From Symbiodinium natans (lineage: Eukaryota; Sar; Dinophyceae; Suessiales; Symbiodiniaceae), in NCBI GenBank assembly GCA_905221605.1, contig CAJNDS010002213.1:510136-574135 (forward strand): a stretch of DNA of 64,000 bases, given 5' to 3'. The translations under genes and the position numbers were made by a program. The notes under the pieces are model-generated. The model ran no database searches and was not told the origin of the DNA. It saw only the letters and a program-made list of their open reading frames with translations. Positions 55,621 to 64,000 of the stretch are shown here, piece after piece (within the stretch, counting starts at the first letter, position 1; every line of letters begins with the position of its first letter).

Positions 55621-57984
55621 CTAACCTCTAGAACTCCAATCCAAGCCATAGGCACAGGATGAGGGGAAGACGCCGGTTTTCGGCATCCGATTTCCCAGGC
55701 GCGGCGTCCTGCACAACATCTCTGATGCTGGGAGGGCTTTGGGGCTCTAGGTTTAGAGGCTTTTAAGGCTTGGGGTTCTGTCTCAGGGCTTCAGGAAGTG
55801 GGGTTTCGAGTTTGCGGCTCAGGGTTCAGGGCTTAGAGTTTAGGGCTTAGCCGGACCTTTCGAGCATGTCCGAGGGGCGTGGGGGTGCTTTGGCCCTCCT
55901 GTACCCGGGCAGTCCTCGGGCACCGGCCTCGACAGCCATTCCTCCAAGGACCTCCGGAGCAGGTGACAAAGGGCTCCGAGAGTTTCGGACTTTTCGGATC
56001 GCAGGGTGAGGGTCTAGTCAAAGGGCAATTACATGGTCCGTGGGTATGGTCCCTTACCTCCTTTGAAGGGTTCTGAAGTAGGGGGCCTAAGTTTTTGGGC
56101 TTTGCAAAGGGACCCATGCAACTACCCGTTGATTTAGGGCTTGTGGCGGGTTGGTAGGGTCAGGGGTGGCAGGGTTTAGGTTTATGGCTTAAGGTGTGAG
56201 GAGGGGGAAGGTTCAGGGTTTTGGGGCTTTGGGTTAGGGCTGAGGGCGTCGGGTTTGAGAAGTGGGCATGTGGCCCCGGCGTTTAGGGTTTAGGGTTTGG
56301 GGTCTAGGGTTTGAGGTTTGGGGACTAGGGTTGTAGCATTATTGACGCGCCAGCTTTCGGAAAATCGGTGGGGGCCGGAAAGAGGTTGTAAGGCCCTGTA
56401 AGCCCTGACCCTGCAAACCCCGTATTAGAAACCCTTACGCCCTCTAAGCCCTGTATCTACACGGCATTTACGGCCCATCAACCCATTGTAGGGCATCCCA
56501 TGCGAAATAGGGGTTTTGTTGCTAGTACCCCCAAAAAAAACGCCCAATAAATACACTCACCGAGCTTAATCAGCAACCACACAAAATCTAAAACCCTAGA
56601 CCCCAAACTGCTTCATGTAGCTGGCAGATCCCTCCAAGCACGCAACCTGCTGCCGTCGCCTGGCAGAAGAAAGTGTGTTCCTCAGCTGGGTTCAGGGTTT
56701 AGGGTCCAGGTTCGCGGTTCAGGATTTAGGGGTTTAAGATTGTTTAGGTACGCTAGGTACCTCAGGCTGAGTTCTTGCGGTTTAGGGGCGCAGAGGCCCA
56801 GATCAAACCAGCTCTGTCGCTTCCGCGCTCAGTGTGCAAGGTTTCTGGGGGCGCCGAGTTCCGGTTCAGGCAGGATGTGGGTTGAGGAAGTTTAGCGTTT
56901 AGGGCTTAGCACACCATGGCCCCTTTTTGGGGTACTCCACGTTCACCAACACAAACCCTGCGCTCCCCGCAGTCGTCCATGATCCTATGCATAGAGCGAC
57001 TCAGACCTTAGGCACATCTCGAACTCGTAAGCCCTAACCCTAACCCTAACCCGAACGCCAAACCCTAAACCCTGGACCCTGAACCCTACACCCTACTTAA
57101 CCTAACCTAAACACACAACGAACTCCTCCAAGCGCCAATCGTCTACTTTACCTGTCAACAGAAAGCGTACCTCACACGGTCCTGCAAGGCATGTAGACCC
57201 TTTTTACACGAGCCTCTCAAAAACATTCCTGAATATGATGCTAACGGAAAAAACAAAAAAACAACCCCAAGGGCCAACCCAGTACATTTTGAGATCTTAG
57301 ACCATGACCGCTCTCTAGAGAACTGCCCTAAACCCTCTGAACCCTATAAACCCGATAAACCCTATAAACCCTAAAACCTATCAACCCTATCAACCCTAAA
57401 TACCCTAAACCCTAACTACCCTAAACCCTAAATACCCTAAACCCTGAACCCTAAATACCCTAAACCCTATACCCTAAACCCTGAACCCTAAATACCCTAT
57501 AAACCCTAAATACCCTGTAAACCCTAAACCCTAAAACCCCAAATGTGTCAGAAGGTCCAAGGCTCGCCGGTCGTTGATGATCTCGTCCAGCCTGTCGGCA
57601 TGGGCGCCGACCTTGCGCGCGGAAGGACTCGGTCCGGGGTGCAGGGGTTAGGGTTTAGGGTTTAGGGTTCAGGGTGCAGGGTGCAGGGTTCAGGGTTTAG
57701 GGTTTAGGATTTAGGGTTTAGGGTTCAGGGTTCAGGGTTTAGGGTTTAGGATTTAGGGTTTAGGGTTTAGGGTTTAGGGTTGAGGGTTTAGGGTTTAGGG
57801 CTCAGGGTTTAGCAGGGTTTGGGGTGCAGGGTTTAGGGTCTAGGGTTTAGGGTTCAGGGTTTGGGGTTCAGGGTGCAGGGTTCACGGTTCAGGGTCAGGG
57901 TTGTTCCTGCAAGGCCTTCCCAAGCCTCTGCGGGGGCGCGCCGAAACCCTCAACAGCCCATGCTAGATGCCGAGCCTGGACCCC
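55621..57984 (-). CDS. One or two tandem multi-exon genes, unknown
   Basis: Phased start of the chain: 57984-57907 (GVQARHLAWAVEGFGAPPQR, GA donor) into 57611-57538 (VGAHADRLDEIINDRRALDL then LTHL, GT donor) into an exon after gctctatgcatag (MDDCGERRVCVGERGVPQKG, TAA at 56908-56906). Further exons: about 56840-56803 (KPCTLSAEATEL), about 56675-56610 (ATAAGCVLGGICQLHEAVW; acceptor ctttcttctgccag), 56380-56350, 55951-55857 (VLGGMAVEAGARGLPGYRRA; acceptor gtcacctgctccggag), and terminal 55708-55621. The last two are open in all three frames, so their sequence is unsettled. No family recognised. Confidence 0.45.
56024..56127. mobile_element. Foldback element, family C
   Basis: GGCAATTACATGGTCCGTGG on the left; GGGACCCATGCAACTACCC on the right. 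Intronic to the minus-strand gene above. Confidence 0.8.
57640..57905. repeat. TTTAGGG / TTCAGGG / TGCAGGG mixed array
   Basis: About 36 heptamers mixing canonical, TTCAGGG, TGCAGGG and TTTGGGG units. It forms the whole intron between exons 57984-57907 and 57611-57538: the intron is almost pure heptamer. Confidence 0.93.
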
Positions 57985-58261
57985 CTGCAGAATCAGCCGA
58001 AGGCTAGGTTTGCGAGCAAGCCCACGCATCAAAAAACCCTAAACCCTAAACCCTAAATCCCGAAAGCCTCCAAAACGTGAAAAGCCCCAACATCCAAGAT
58101 AAGGCCGGCACACAGACGACCACCCCAAACCCTACACCCCAAAGAGTCAAGCCGTCGGATGTGGGAGCTTACGATAACAAGGGACCCTAATGGTAGACCC
58201 CCAAATAGCAGCCTTCCCTTGTAACAAGGACCCCAACAAGGTAATTTTCGAAAACCTCCAT

Positions 58262-58373
58262 ATGAAGTAGGGTTCTTGTACCCCCAAAAGGACACCCAGT
58301 ATATACATTCACCAATATTTAACAGGAACCTTATATACACTCACAAAAAACAGTAGTATAAACCCTGCTTCAT
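58262..58373. mobile_element. Foldback element, family D
   Basis: ATGAAGTAGGGTTCTTGTAC on the left; AACCCTGCTTCAT on the right. The interior matches 34569. It abuts an exon candidate at about 58434-58385 (CVLGADLFVFGVPPSEGYE), whose frame would run into the element. Confidence 0.88.
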
Positions 58374-58384
58374 ATCCCTCTGAG

Positions 58385-58434
58385 GGAGGCACCCCAAAAA
58401 CGAAGAGGTCGGCTCCCAGCACGCAAGGCTGGCC
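58385..58434 (-). CDS. Single exon, unknown
   Basis: Acceptor gcctctcggccag, then PCVLGADLFVFGVPPSEG. It is followed at once by a family D element, so either the donor lies in the element or the element has truncated the exon. Confidence 0.35.
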
Positions 58435-58440
58435 GAGAGG

Positions 58441-58510
58441 CTTAGGGTTTAGGGTTTAGGGTTTAGGGTTTAGGGTTTAGGGTTTAGGGTTTAGGGTTTA
58501 GGGTTTAGGG
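58441..58510. repeat. TTTAGGG telomere-type array
   Basis: Ten perfect units, internal. Confidence 0.97.
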
Positions 58511-58529
58511 TGCGTGGCACAGGTGTAGT

Positions 58530-58653
58530 CTACTAATTGCTGATGAACCACCCAAAAATATGAGATACCAATCACGATCTTGCCCTTACAAGGAATAATA
58601 ATTTCCAGCTTCTTTTTTTGGAGGGGGGGGTTGTTCTTAAGCAAATAGTAGTA
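58530..58653. mobile_element. Foldback element, family E
   Basis: CTACTAATTGCTGATGAACC with ACCC on the left; GGGGGGGTTGTTCTTAAGCA with AATAGTAGTAG on the right. A clean 124-bp foldback. Confidence 0.85.
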
Positions 58654-58723
58654 GTTACAAGGCCTTTCTAGGGCTTAGGATGCAGGACCGAGAGTACGGG
58701 GGCATGGATGCATTTATGAAGTC

Positions 58724-58839
58724 TTAATCAGTGTTTCTAGACTGCGGGGTTCCAACGTGAGGAGTCCGAGGGGCTAGGTCGATGGGGTCGAAGGCGTCCG
58801 CGGCTGGATTTTCACTAGGGTTTAGGGTTAGTTTAGGGT

Positions 58840-58885
<46 letters not shown>

Positions 58886-59160
58886 GGTTTAGGGTTTACG
58901 GCCTGCTGGCATTTTGACAAACGAGAATCGCGCTCTCGCCTAGCCGCGCACACCGTCCTCGAAACTGTCACCGCCTTTTGGCTCCTGGGCTCGAGAAGTG
59001 CGAAGCTGTCGGCGAATTTGGATGCCTGAGCTCGTGAGGTGCGAGATTTGAACATCCGGGCTCGCGAACTGGAAAGTTGTCCTCACTTTTGGACGACTGG
59101 GCTCGGGGAACACTGTCGTCGCTTTTGGGCTGCTGGGCTCACATGGCCTTTCACTGTTCG
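58724..59160 (-). CDS. Gene 3' end with diverged 12-13 aa repeats
   Basis: The terminal exon 58803-58724 (acceptor gtgaaaatccag) reads ADAFDPIDLAPRTPHVGTPQ then SRNTD and TAA. Upstream, about 59133-58975 is one open block after gtgagcccag: PKSDDSVPRAQSSKSEDNFP, then PHELRHPNSPTASHFSSPGA. It is made of about five diverged 36-40 bp repeats. A Ser/Pro-rich disordered protein is likely. A TTGAGGG variant array (about 58835-58890) forms the intron. Family unknown. Confidence 0.4.
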
Positions 59161-59164
59161 GGGC

Positions 59165-59342
59165 CTACGCTGGCATCATTCTTGATTCGAAAGACCCTGT
59201 GTTTCCTCTATCCCGGCGAAGGAAATCCTCAGGACAGGAGAACTGGGGCTTTTCACATTCAGATATGGAGGAATCTAGGATTTCGAGGCCATAATCTTGA
59301 TTATTGATTGAACTATTGAGGTTTCCTCGGGGAGGGGTGAGG
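59165..59342 (-). CDS. Terminal exon of an unknown gene
   Basis: A 35-nt pyrimidine tract and AG (ctcacccctccccgag) end at 59343. The exon reads NLNSSINNQDYGLEILDSSI then ECEKPQFSCPEDFLRRDRG and stops at TAG 59167-59165. Asn/Ser/acidic and lower in GC than its neighbours. No upstream exon linked. Confidence 0.45.
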
Positions 59343-59793
59343 CGAGAGGGCAGGGCAGAGGGGAGGGAGGGTTTTCTGTGTTTTGTGTTCAGGGTTTTCG
59401 GGGGGTGTACTGTGACTAGGGTGGACACTAAAGGGGGCTCTGGGATTCGGTACCAGCAGGCGGGATCTCACGGGGTCTAGGATTCAAGAAGATGGCTAGA
59501 GATGATTGGAATTGGGCTTTGGGGCTAGCAGAATTCGTATACTTATATATGGACCATAAGGGAATACCCCAAACCCTAAACCCTAAACCCGCTTTGGCTC
59601 CTACAGGTTGAGAGCCCTGGTGCCCGGGTCCGAGGTTGGTTTTCTCAGAGGCCCCGCATCTTGATTTTTCAGGTCTCAGAGTTGGGGGTTTGGAGTTTAG
59701 GGTTTAGGGTTTAGGGTTTAGGGTTTAGGGTTTAGGGTTTAGGGTTTCGGGTTTGGAGTTTACATGTTGGAGGGTTGATAAGGTTCAGCTGAT

Positions 59794-60095
59794 TCAGACA
59801 CCAACTTCAGGTCGAGGACTCAGCTTCTTGTGGGGCGTATGAGGTTTGGGGCGGACATTGCTCAAGTCCGCTTTAGAACTCTGCAGAGCCTGCACCAGAC
59901 AGGCCCAGATGCAGCTTGGACAGCACCCCAAACCCTAAACCCTAAACCCTAAACCCTAAACCCTAAACCCTAAACCCTAAACCCGGCCACGGAGGGAGGC
60001 TGGGCGCCTGGCCAGCAGCTTGCCGCTGCTGCTGGACCGGAGGAACTCCAAAGGATGGCATAGGAGTGCCTGGCAAGCAGCAGCTGCCGGTAGGG
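59794..60095 (-). CDS. Exons of an unknown gene including a stop
   Basis: Exon 59880-59794 (acceptor tggtgcaggctctgcag) reads SSKADLSNVRPKPHTPHKKL then SPRPEVGV and TGA: a basic, disordered tail. The preceding block 60070-59983 (acceptor gctgcttgccag) is open in all frames; one reads PSFGVPPVQQQRQAAGQAPS. A 12-unit CCCTAAA block lies between. Unknown function. Confidence 0.4.
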
Positions 60096-60144
60096 TTTGA
60101 GGCTTGGGGTTCGGGTTCAGGGTTTAGGGTTTAGGGTTTGGGGT

Positions 60145-60228
60145 AAGTTTAGGGTTTAGGGTTTAGGGTTTAGGGTTTAGGGTTTAGGGTTTAGGGTTTA
60201 GGGTTTAGGGTTTAGGGTTTAGGGTTTC
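60145..60228. repeat. TTTAGGG telomere-type array
   Basis: Eleven or twelve perfect units in G-rich orientation. Confidence 0.97.
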
Positions 60229-60321
60229 GGGTTTGGGGCTTAGGGTTTCGGGCCTGAGGGGCCGAAACCCAAAACCCAAAGTCTGAACCCTACACCCTCC
60301 AAAACCCTAAACCCTAAACCC

Positions 60322-60396
60322 CTAAACTCCTAAACTCCTAGACTCCTAGACTCCTAGACTCCTAAACTCCTAAACTCCTAAACTCCTAAACTCCTA
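60322..60396. repeat. AACTCCT variant array
   Basis: About eleven copies of CTAAACTC/CTAGACTC octamers, a two-change variant of the heptamer, with an internal switch from AAACTC to AGACTC and back. Confidence 0.9.
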
Positions 60397-60797
60397 AACC
60401 CTAAACTCATTTGTGGTTTAGGGTTGGGGGTTGGGGCTTCGGGTTGAGACAGGCCTGAAGGGCTTGGCGTTTATGATCTATTACTTCTGTGGTCTAGGCT
60501 TCTATGCTCAAAGCCTTCGTGGCGTCCCAGGAAATATACCCCAAATACAGACTCCCAAAAGTTCCGTTATAATAAGGGCTCAAATAAGGTACCCTAATTT
60601 CAGAAATCCCCATATGTCTGTGCCTCTGCAGCGAACACAAAGCCCCCCCCCCCCACAAAAAAAAAAAAAAAAAAAAAAAAAAAACGAAACCCCAACCCTG
60701 AAGCCCTAAACCCAATACGCCCTAAGCCCGAAACCCTCAAGTAGACCCCCTTTTCGCCCTCAACTCCAGACCCCCGATCCCTGCACCCTAAACCCTT

Positions 60798-60903
60798 CCT
60801 GGGGCGCCCTGCAAAGTGGACCTGCTGGACCTCAATCGCCTGAGGATCGGCTCAGGGGGTGGAGGGTTTCGACGAGAGCCGGACACCTGACGGGCATATA
60901 GAT

Positions 60904-60968
<65 letters not shown>

Positions 60969-62626
60969 AGATGATGATGACGATGACGATGACATGACGA
61001 TGATGATGGTGATGGTGCTGGTGAGTGCTGGTGCTGGTGCTGGTGCTGGTGGGGGTGGCGATGGACTTTTAAAGCCCTGAACCCTACACCCGTATTAAAA
61101 CCCAAGAGCCCCAAACCAGTCAATCGTAAGCCTTGCATGCCAGACTTGAGATGAGGCGGAAGGCTTGCGGGGCACCTGGATTGCTCAAAGCTCTACAAGA
61201 CAGGAGCTGTGGGCCATGGCGTATTAGGAACTTCGGGTTGGGGGGGGGGGGGGGGGGTTCGGTTTTTGCGTTTCTTGGTGATGGCAAACCATACGCTCGA
61301 ACTCCGGAAGTTGGAGGTAGGCAGAGAACGGCAGCCTACTCTCCTCCTCTGGGGACCAGCCATGAGCCGAAATACCGTCGCACGCCACCCCTGCAACACC
61401 CCCCGAAACCCTACACCCTACACCCACCCACTGTACCTTCAAGGCCCACAGCCTCACCCTCACCCTACTCAGCGAAACCCTTTTGATAGGAATGTGTGAT
61501 TTGGATAGCTTATGCTGTTCCCTAAGGGTCGTCAAACTACTTCGGGTTCAGGGTTTTGGAAGTTTGGGGTTTGGGGCGCAGGGTTTAGGGTTTACCTAAA
61601 CCTTAAACCCTAAACCCTCAACCCTAAATACCCTAAACTCTAAACCCTAAACCCAAACTCTAGTATGGTGAACGACTTTGGCAAGGCGCCTCCGTCACGC
61701 TGCCGCACACGCAGAACTCCTGCCCGGACACCGGTGGCTCTCTACAAGCCTCCCAAGCCGCCCTGACCCTTGAAACACCGAACCCTCAGGCCGGGATCCC
61801 AAAACCCCAAAAGCCTAAAAATCCCGAAAACCCTAAAAACCCCAAAGCCCTAAAACTCCCGAAAACCCTAAAACCCTAAAACCCTAAAACCCCCAAACCC
61901 CTAAACCCCAAACCCCTGAACCCCAACAGACCCAAGTTCAAGGCTTGGCGCGAATTTGCGCATGCCTGGGGCAGCCAGCAGTATCGGCAGCGTGCATCCG
62001 CCTCGCTGGCCTGCGGAATGCGCCCCCTGGACCCTGAAGCGATGGGAGAAAACCCTTTACCTTTGGGGTTTAGCTAGGGTCGCGGTTCGGCAGAACGTTC
62101 CACGATCTGGAGTACTACTTTTTTCTACAGTACTCCTGAAGCGTTGCCATAAAGCTTCTCAAAAGGTTCACCCTGAGCCCTGAACCCACCCCAAGAAAAG
62201 ACGCATGATACACAGACAGAGAGGCGATTCAGCCCTCAGCGCACGCACCCTTGAAGCTTCGGATGAAAGCCTTCAGGGTGTCTCGTTCGGGGCTTAAGGG
62301 ATTAAGGGTTTAGGGTTTTAGGTCTTAGGGCTTAGAGCTCGGGGTTCCGGGGGTTACCCGAAACCCAAAACCCTAAACCTAAAACTGGGGGTTTTGGGCT
62401 GTGGCTCCGGCGCCTGAATGGCATAGCGGACGCCGGCCCCCGCGACGGAGAGGAAGGGATCCTGGAGCAAGCCCTGTTAAGTCCTTTACGGGAGACATAG
62501 AGGCGAGGGTTTGGGGTTTAGGGTTTTCGGGTTAGGGTCCAGGCTTTAGGGTTTACTCGGCGGTCCTCTTGTACGGCTTGCGAAGGCGGAATAAAAGGAG
62601 TTGAGACTATATTGTAGCGCCTCCAT
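60798..62626 (-). CDS. Multi-exon gene starting at 62626, unknown
   Basis: ATG 62626-62624: MEALQYSLNSFYSAF with GC donor GCAAGC (exon to 62582). Phase carries through 62461-62400 (DPFLSVAGAGVRYAIQAPEP, GC donor), 62292-62249 (PERDTLKAFIRSFK, donor GTGCGT), 62033-61932 (PQASEADARCRYCWLPQACA, donor GTCTGT) and from 61719 (VLRVRQRDGGALPKSFTIL). The RCRYCWLPQAC cluster could bind metal (inference). Later blocks near 61500-61445 (HKLSKSHIPIKRVSLSRVRV, donor GTACAG), 61393-61255, 61208-61139 and 60882-60798 (SRRNPPPPEPILRRLRSSRS) fit the gene but phase is unsettled there. Start lies 33 bp after the previous gene's stop. Confidence 0.5.
60901..61055. repeat. (GATGAC)n and (GGTGCT)n hexamer tracts
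   Basis: About 16 GATGAC units, then GATGGT/GGTGCT units. Poly-Asp and His-Arg frames over them are artefacts unless transcribed with the adjoining exon. Confidence 0.95.
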
Positions 62627-62658
62627 GTTTTAGGGCTGCCCCTTGCCCCTTGAACTCT

Positions 62659-63997
62659 CTAAACCCTTAAAAGCCTTTCCAGACCCCCTAAGTCACCAAG
62701 AGCCCATCGCGCCGCCCTCAATTCCCCCCGGGCCTCCTCGGCGCTGTCAGGCTGAGGCTCCTCGGGCGATGGCTTCAGGGTTTAGGGTTTAGGGTTTAGG
62801 GTTTAGGGTTTAGGGTTTAGGGTTTAGGGTTTAGGGTTTAGGGTTCAGGGTTTGGGGTTTAGGGCTTAGGGTTTGAGGGTTGGGGGTTTAGGGCTTCATT
62901 AGGGCTAAGGGTGTAGGGTTTAGGGTTTACACCCCCAAAGCTCTAAACCCTAAAACCTGGACCCTAAACCCTGAAAAGCATGTGCGCTCCTCAATCCCCT
63001 AAGAAAGCCCCCTGAAACCTCTAGGTCTGTGAATCGAAGCTCTCTCCCCCCCCCCCCTTCTCCAAAAAAAGCAAGAAGCCCTGATTTCCATCAAAACCTT
63101 TAAAACTCTCTACCCGTAGAACCTACACCAAACAGCCCGAACCCTAAACCCCGCCCAACCCACAGCCCTAAACCACTAAACTCCAAAGCCTCCTTAAACC
63201 CTAAACCCCAAACCCTAAACCCCAAACCCTAAACCCCAAACCCTAAACCCTAAACCCCAAACCCTAAACCCTAGGGTTGAGGCGCTCAGGGCCCGCCTTG
63301 GCGGCGGCCTCATCGAAGATGGCATCGATGCCTGGGCTGCTATGGAGGTGTGTGGGGGGGGGGGGGGCTTATTCGTGGGTTCCCTCTACTAGGGTTTAGG
63401 GTTTAGGGTTTAGGGCTTAGGGTTTTGGGGTTGACGGGTTTAGGGTTTCAGGTACCCCCCTCTATACTACCCCCCCTACGTTTCCCCCATAAAGGATAGC
63501 TAGGGGAACTGCGCTGCTCTTCCTATTTTGGATACATAGGGACACCTGCTTGAGGGGTTCGAGGTGCAGGTTTACTTACTTCTCCAACAACCCAGGAAAA
63601 AAAGGCTAAATTTTGCTACTCCTGCTAAATGAGGAAACCCGAACGGTTCAAAGCTCAGCTACCAGCTAACTAAGCTCAGAGGGCAGGGTTGGATTGAGGG
63701 GGCAATGGTCGGTCATTAAGGAGCCATCCCGACACGGCTACCTAGTTCTCTAAGCGTGGTCCCTTTTCGGTTGCCCGAAACCCCAACGTCTTCTAGCGCG
63801 GGCCGGGATCCACCTAAATGTTCCTAATCACCCTCCACTGAAGACCTACAATTGGGCGTCTCCTTAAAACCCTAAACCCTAAACCCTAACAGGTTCAGGC
63901 TTGGGGTCTAGGGTCCGAACCCCGAAACCTTGCAGCCTTCCAAAAACCCTTGGCCCTTGCTGAAGCCCAGCACCCTTAAGCCGATTCGCTTTGACAT
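62659..63997 (-). CDS. Multi-exon gene starting at 63997, unknown
   Basis: ATG 63997-63995: MSKRIGLRVLGFSKGQGFLE then GCK, donor GTTTCG (exon to 63929). Later exons: about 63327-63270 (acceptor atagcagcccag; IDAIFDEAAAKAGPERLN) and the last, from about 62767 (PSPEEPQPDSAEEARGELRA, ARWALGDLGGLERLLRV), with TAG at 62661-62659. A GC donor after AAAK would keep phase 0 into the last exon. At least one exon between 63900 and 63340 is not placed. Acidic Pro/Glu linker before a helical C-terminus. Function unknown. Confidence 0.45.
62774..62843. repeat. TTTAGGG telomere-type array
   Basis: Ten units, then mixed variants to about 62930. It lies in the intron preceding the last exon of the gene starting at 63997. 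Confidence 0.96.
63440..63910. other. Unique spacer or long intron, no feature resolved
   Basis: Contains a short C/T-rich, foldback-like stretch (63455-63510, TACCCCCCTCTATACTACCC then CCATAAAGG) and plain unique DNA. No exon with matched splice sites. It probably belongs to an intron of the gene starting at 63997. Confidence 0.3.
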
Positions 63998-64000
63998 CCC

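Noticed and set aside
60788-61138. His-Arg-rich minus frame and poly-Asp plus frame
   Set aside because: Hexamer GATGAC/GGTGCT repeats. Only the piece at 60882-60798 beside the repeat looks like a true exon.
61133-61499. Plus-strand frames of 96-117 aa
   Set aside because: They cross a poly-G run and heptamers. The minus strand has matched acceptors at 61208 and 61393 and reads better.
1-64000. Eimeria-type repeat-rich segment
   Set aside because: Those segments combine AAACCCT repeats with abundant CAG trinucleotides. CAG runs are absent here, and GC/GA donors do not fit.

Overview
This is nuclear DNA of a microbial eukaryote, most like a dinoflagellate. The case for that: (i) a TTTAGGG/CCCTAAA telomere-type heptamer is scattered through the whole 64 kb in both orientations; (ii) the genes I could rebuild are split into many 35-130 bp exons; (iii) most introns of the best gene start with GC, some with GT and at least one with GA, and all end in AG, a donor mix known from dinoflagellates; (iv) tiny genes lie head to tail on one strand, 11-140 bp apart. 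A chromerid or other alveolate is possible. I saw no bacterial genes, rRNA, tRNA or CRISPR array.

How to read the window. At first sight it is non-coding repeat. The short unique stretches between heptamer blocks are in fact mostly exons with a pyrimidine-rich AG acceptor on one side. The heptamer blocks are introns or spacers. Nearly all long open frames are repeat artefacts. Because the exons are GC-rich, many are open in several frames and on both strands, so I trust a gene only where reading phase carries across successive introns.

Layout. 0.2-13 kb: minus-strand exons of several unidentified genes, one start at 12034, stops at 8923 and 12202. 13.4-15.07 kb: one plus-strand gene. 15.4-15.9 kb: an intronless minus gene convergent with it. 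16.4-38 kb: mostly minus-strand genes, including two small complete models (25177-25564, 63 aa; 24260-25047, 136 aa) and a gene starting at 32752 with a telomere-repeat insertion inside an exon. 38.2-38.6 kb: a plus-strand exon. 39.3-52.1 kb: a minus-strand gene of more than 20 exons for a secreted or Golgi polypeptide N-acetylgalactosaminyltransferase-like glycosyltransferase, the one family I recognise with confidence. 52.6-64 kb: a compact run of minus-strand genes (starts at 53796, 55466, 62626 and 63997).

Laid over this are at least six families of 75-185 bp foldback (MITE-like) elements in introns and spacers, many local arrays in which one mutant heptamer has been amplified, and ordinary micro- and minisatellites. 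The main novelty is the tie between telomere-type repeats and introns, above all a 33-bp direct duplication flanking a 140-bp heptamer block inside an exon at 31944-32149.
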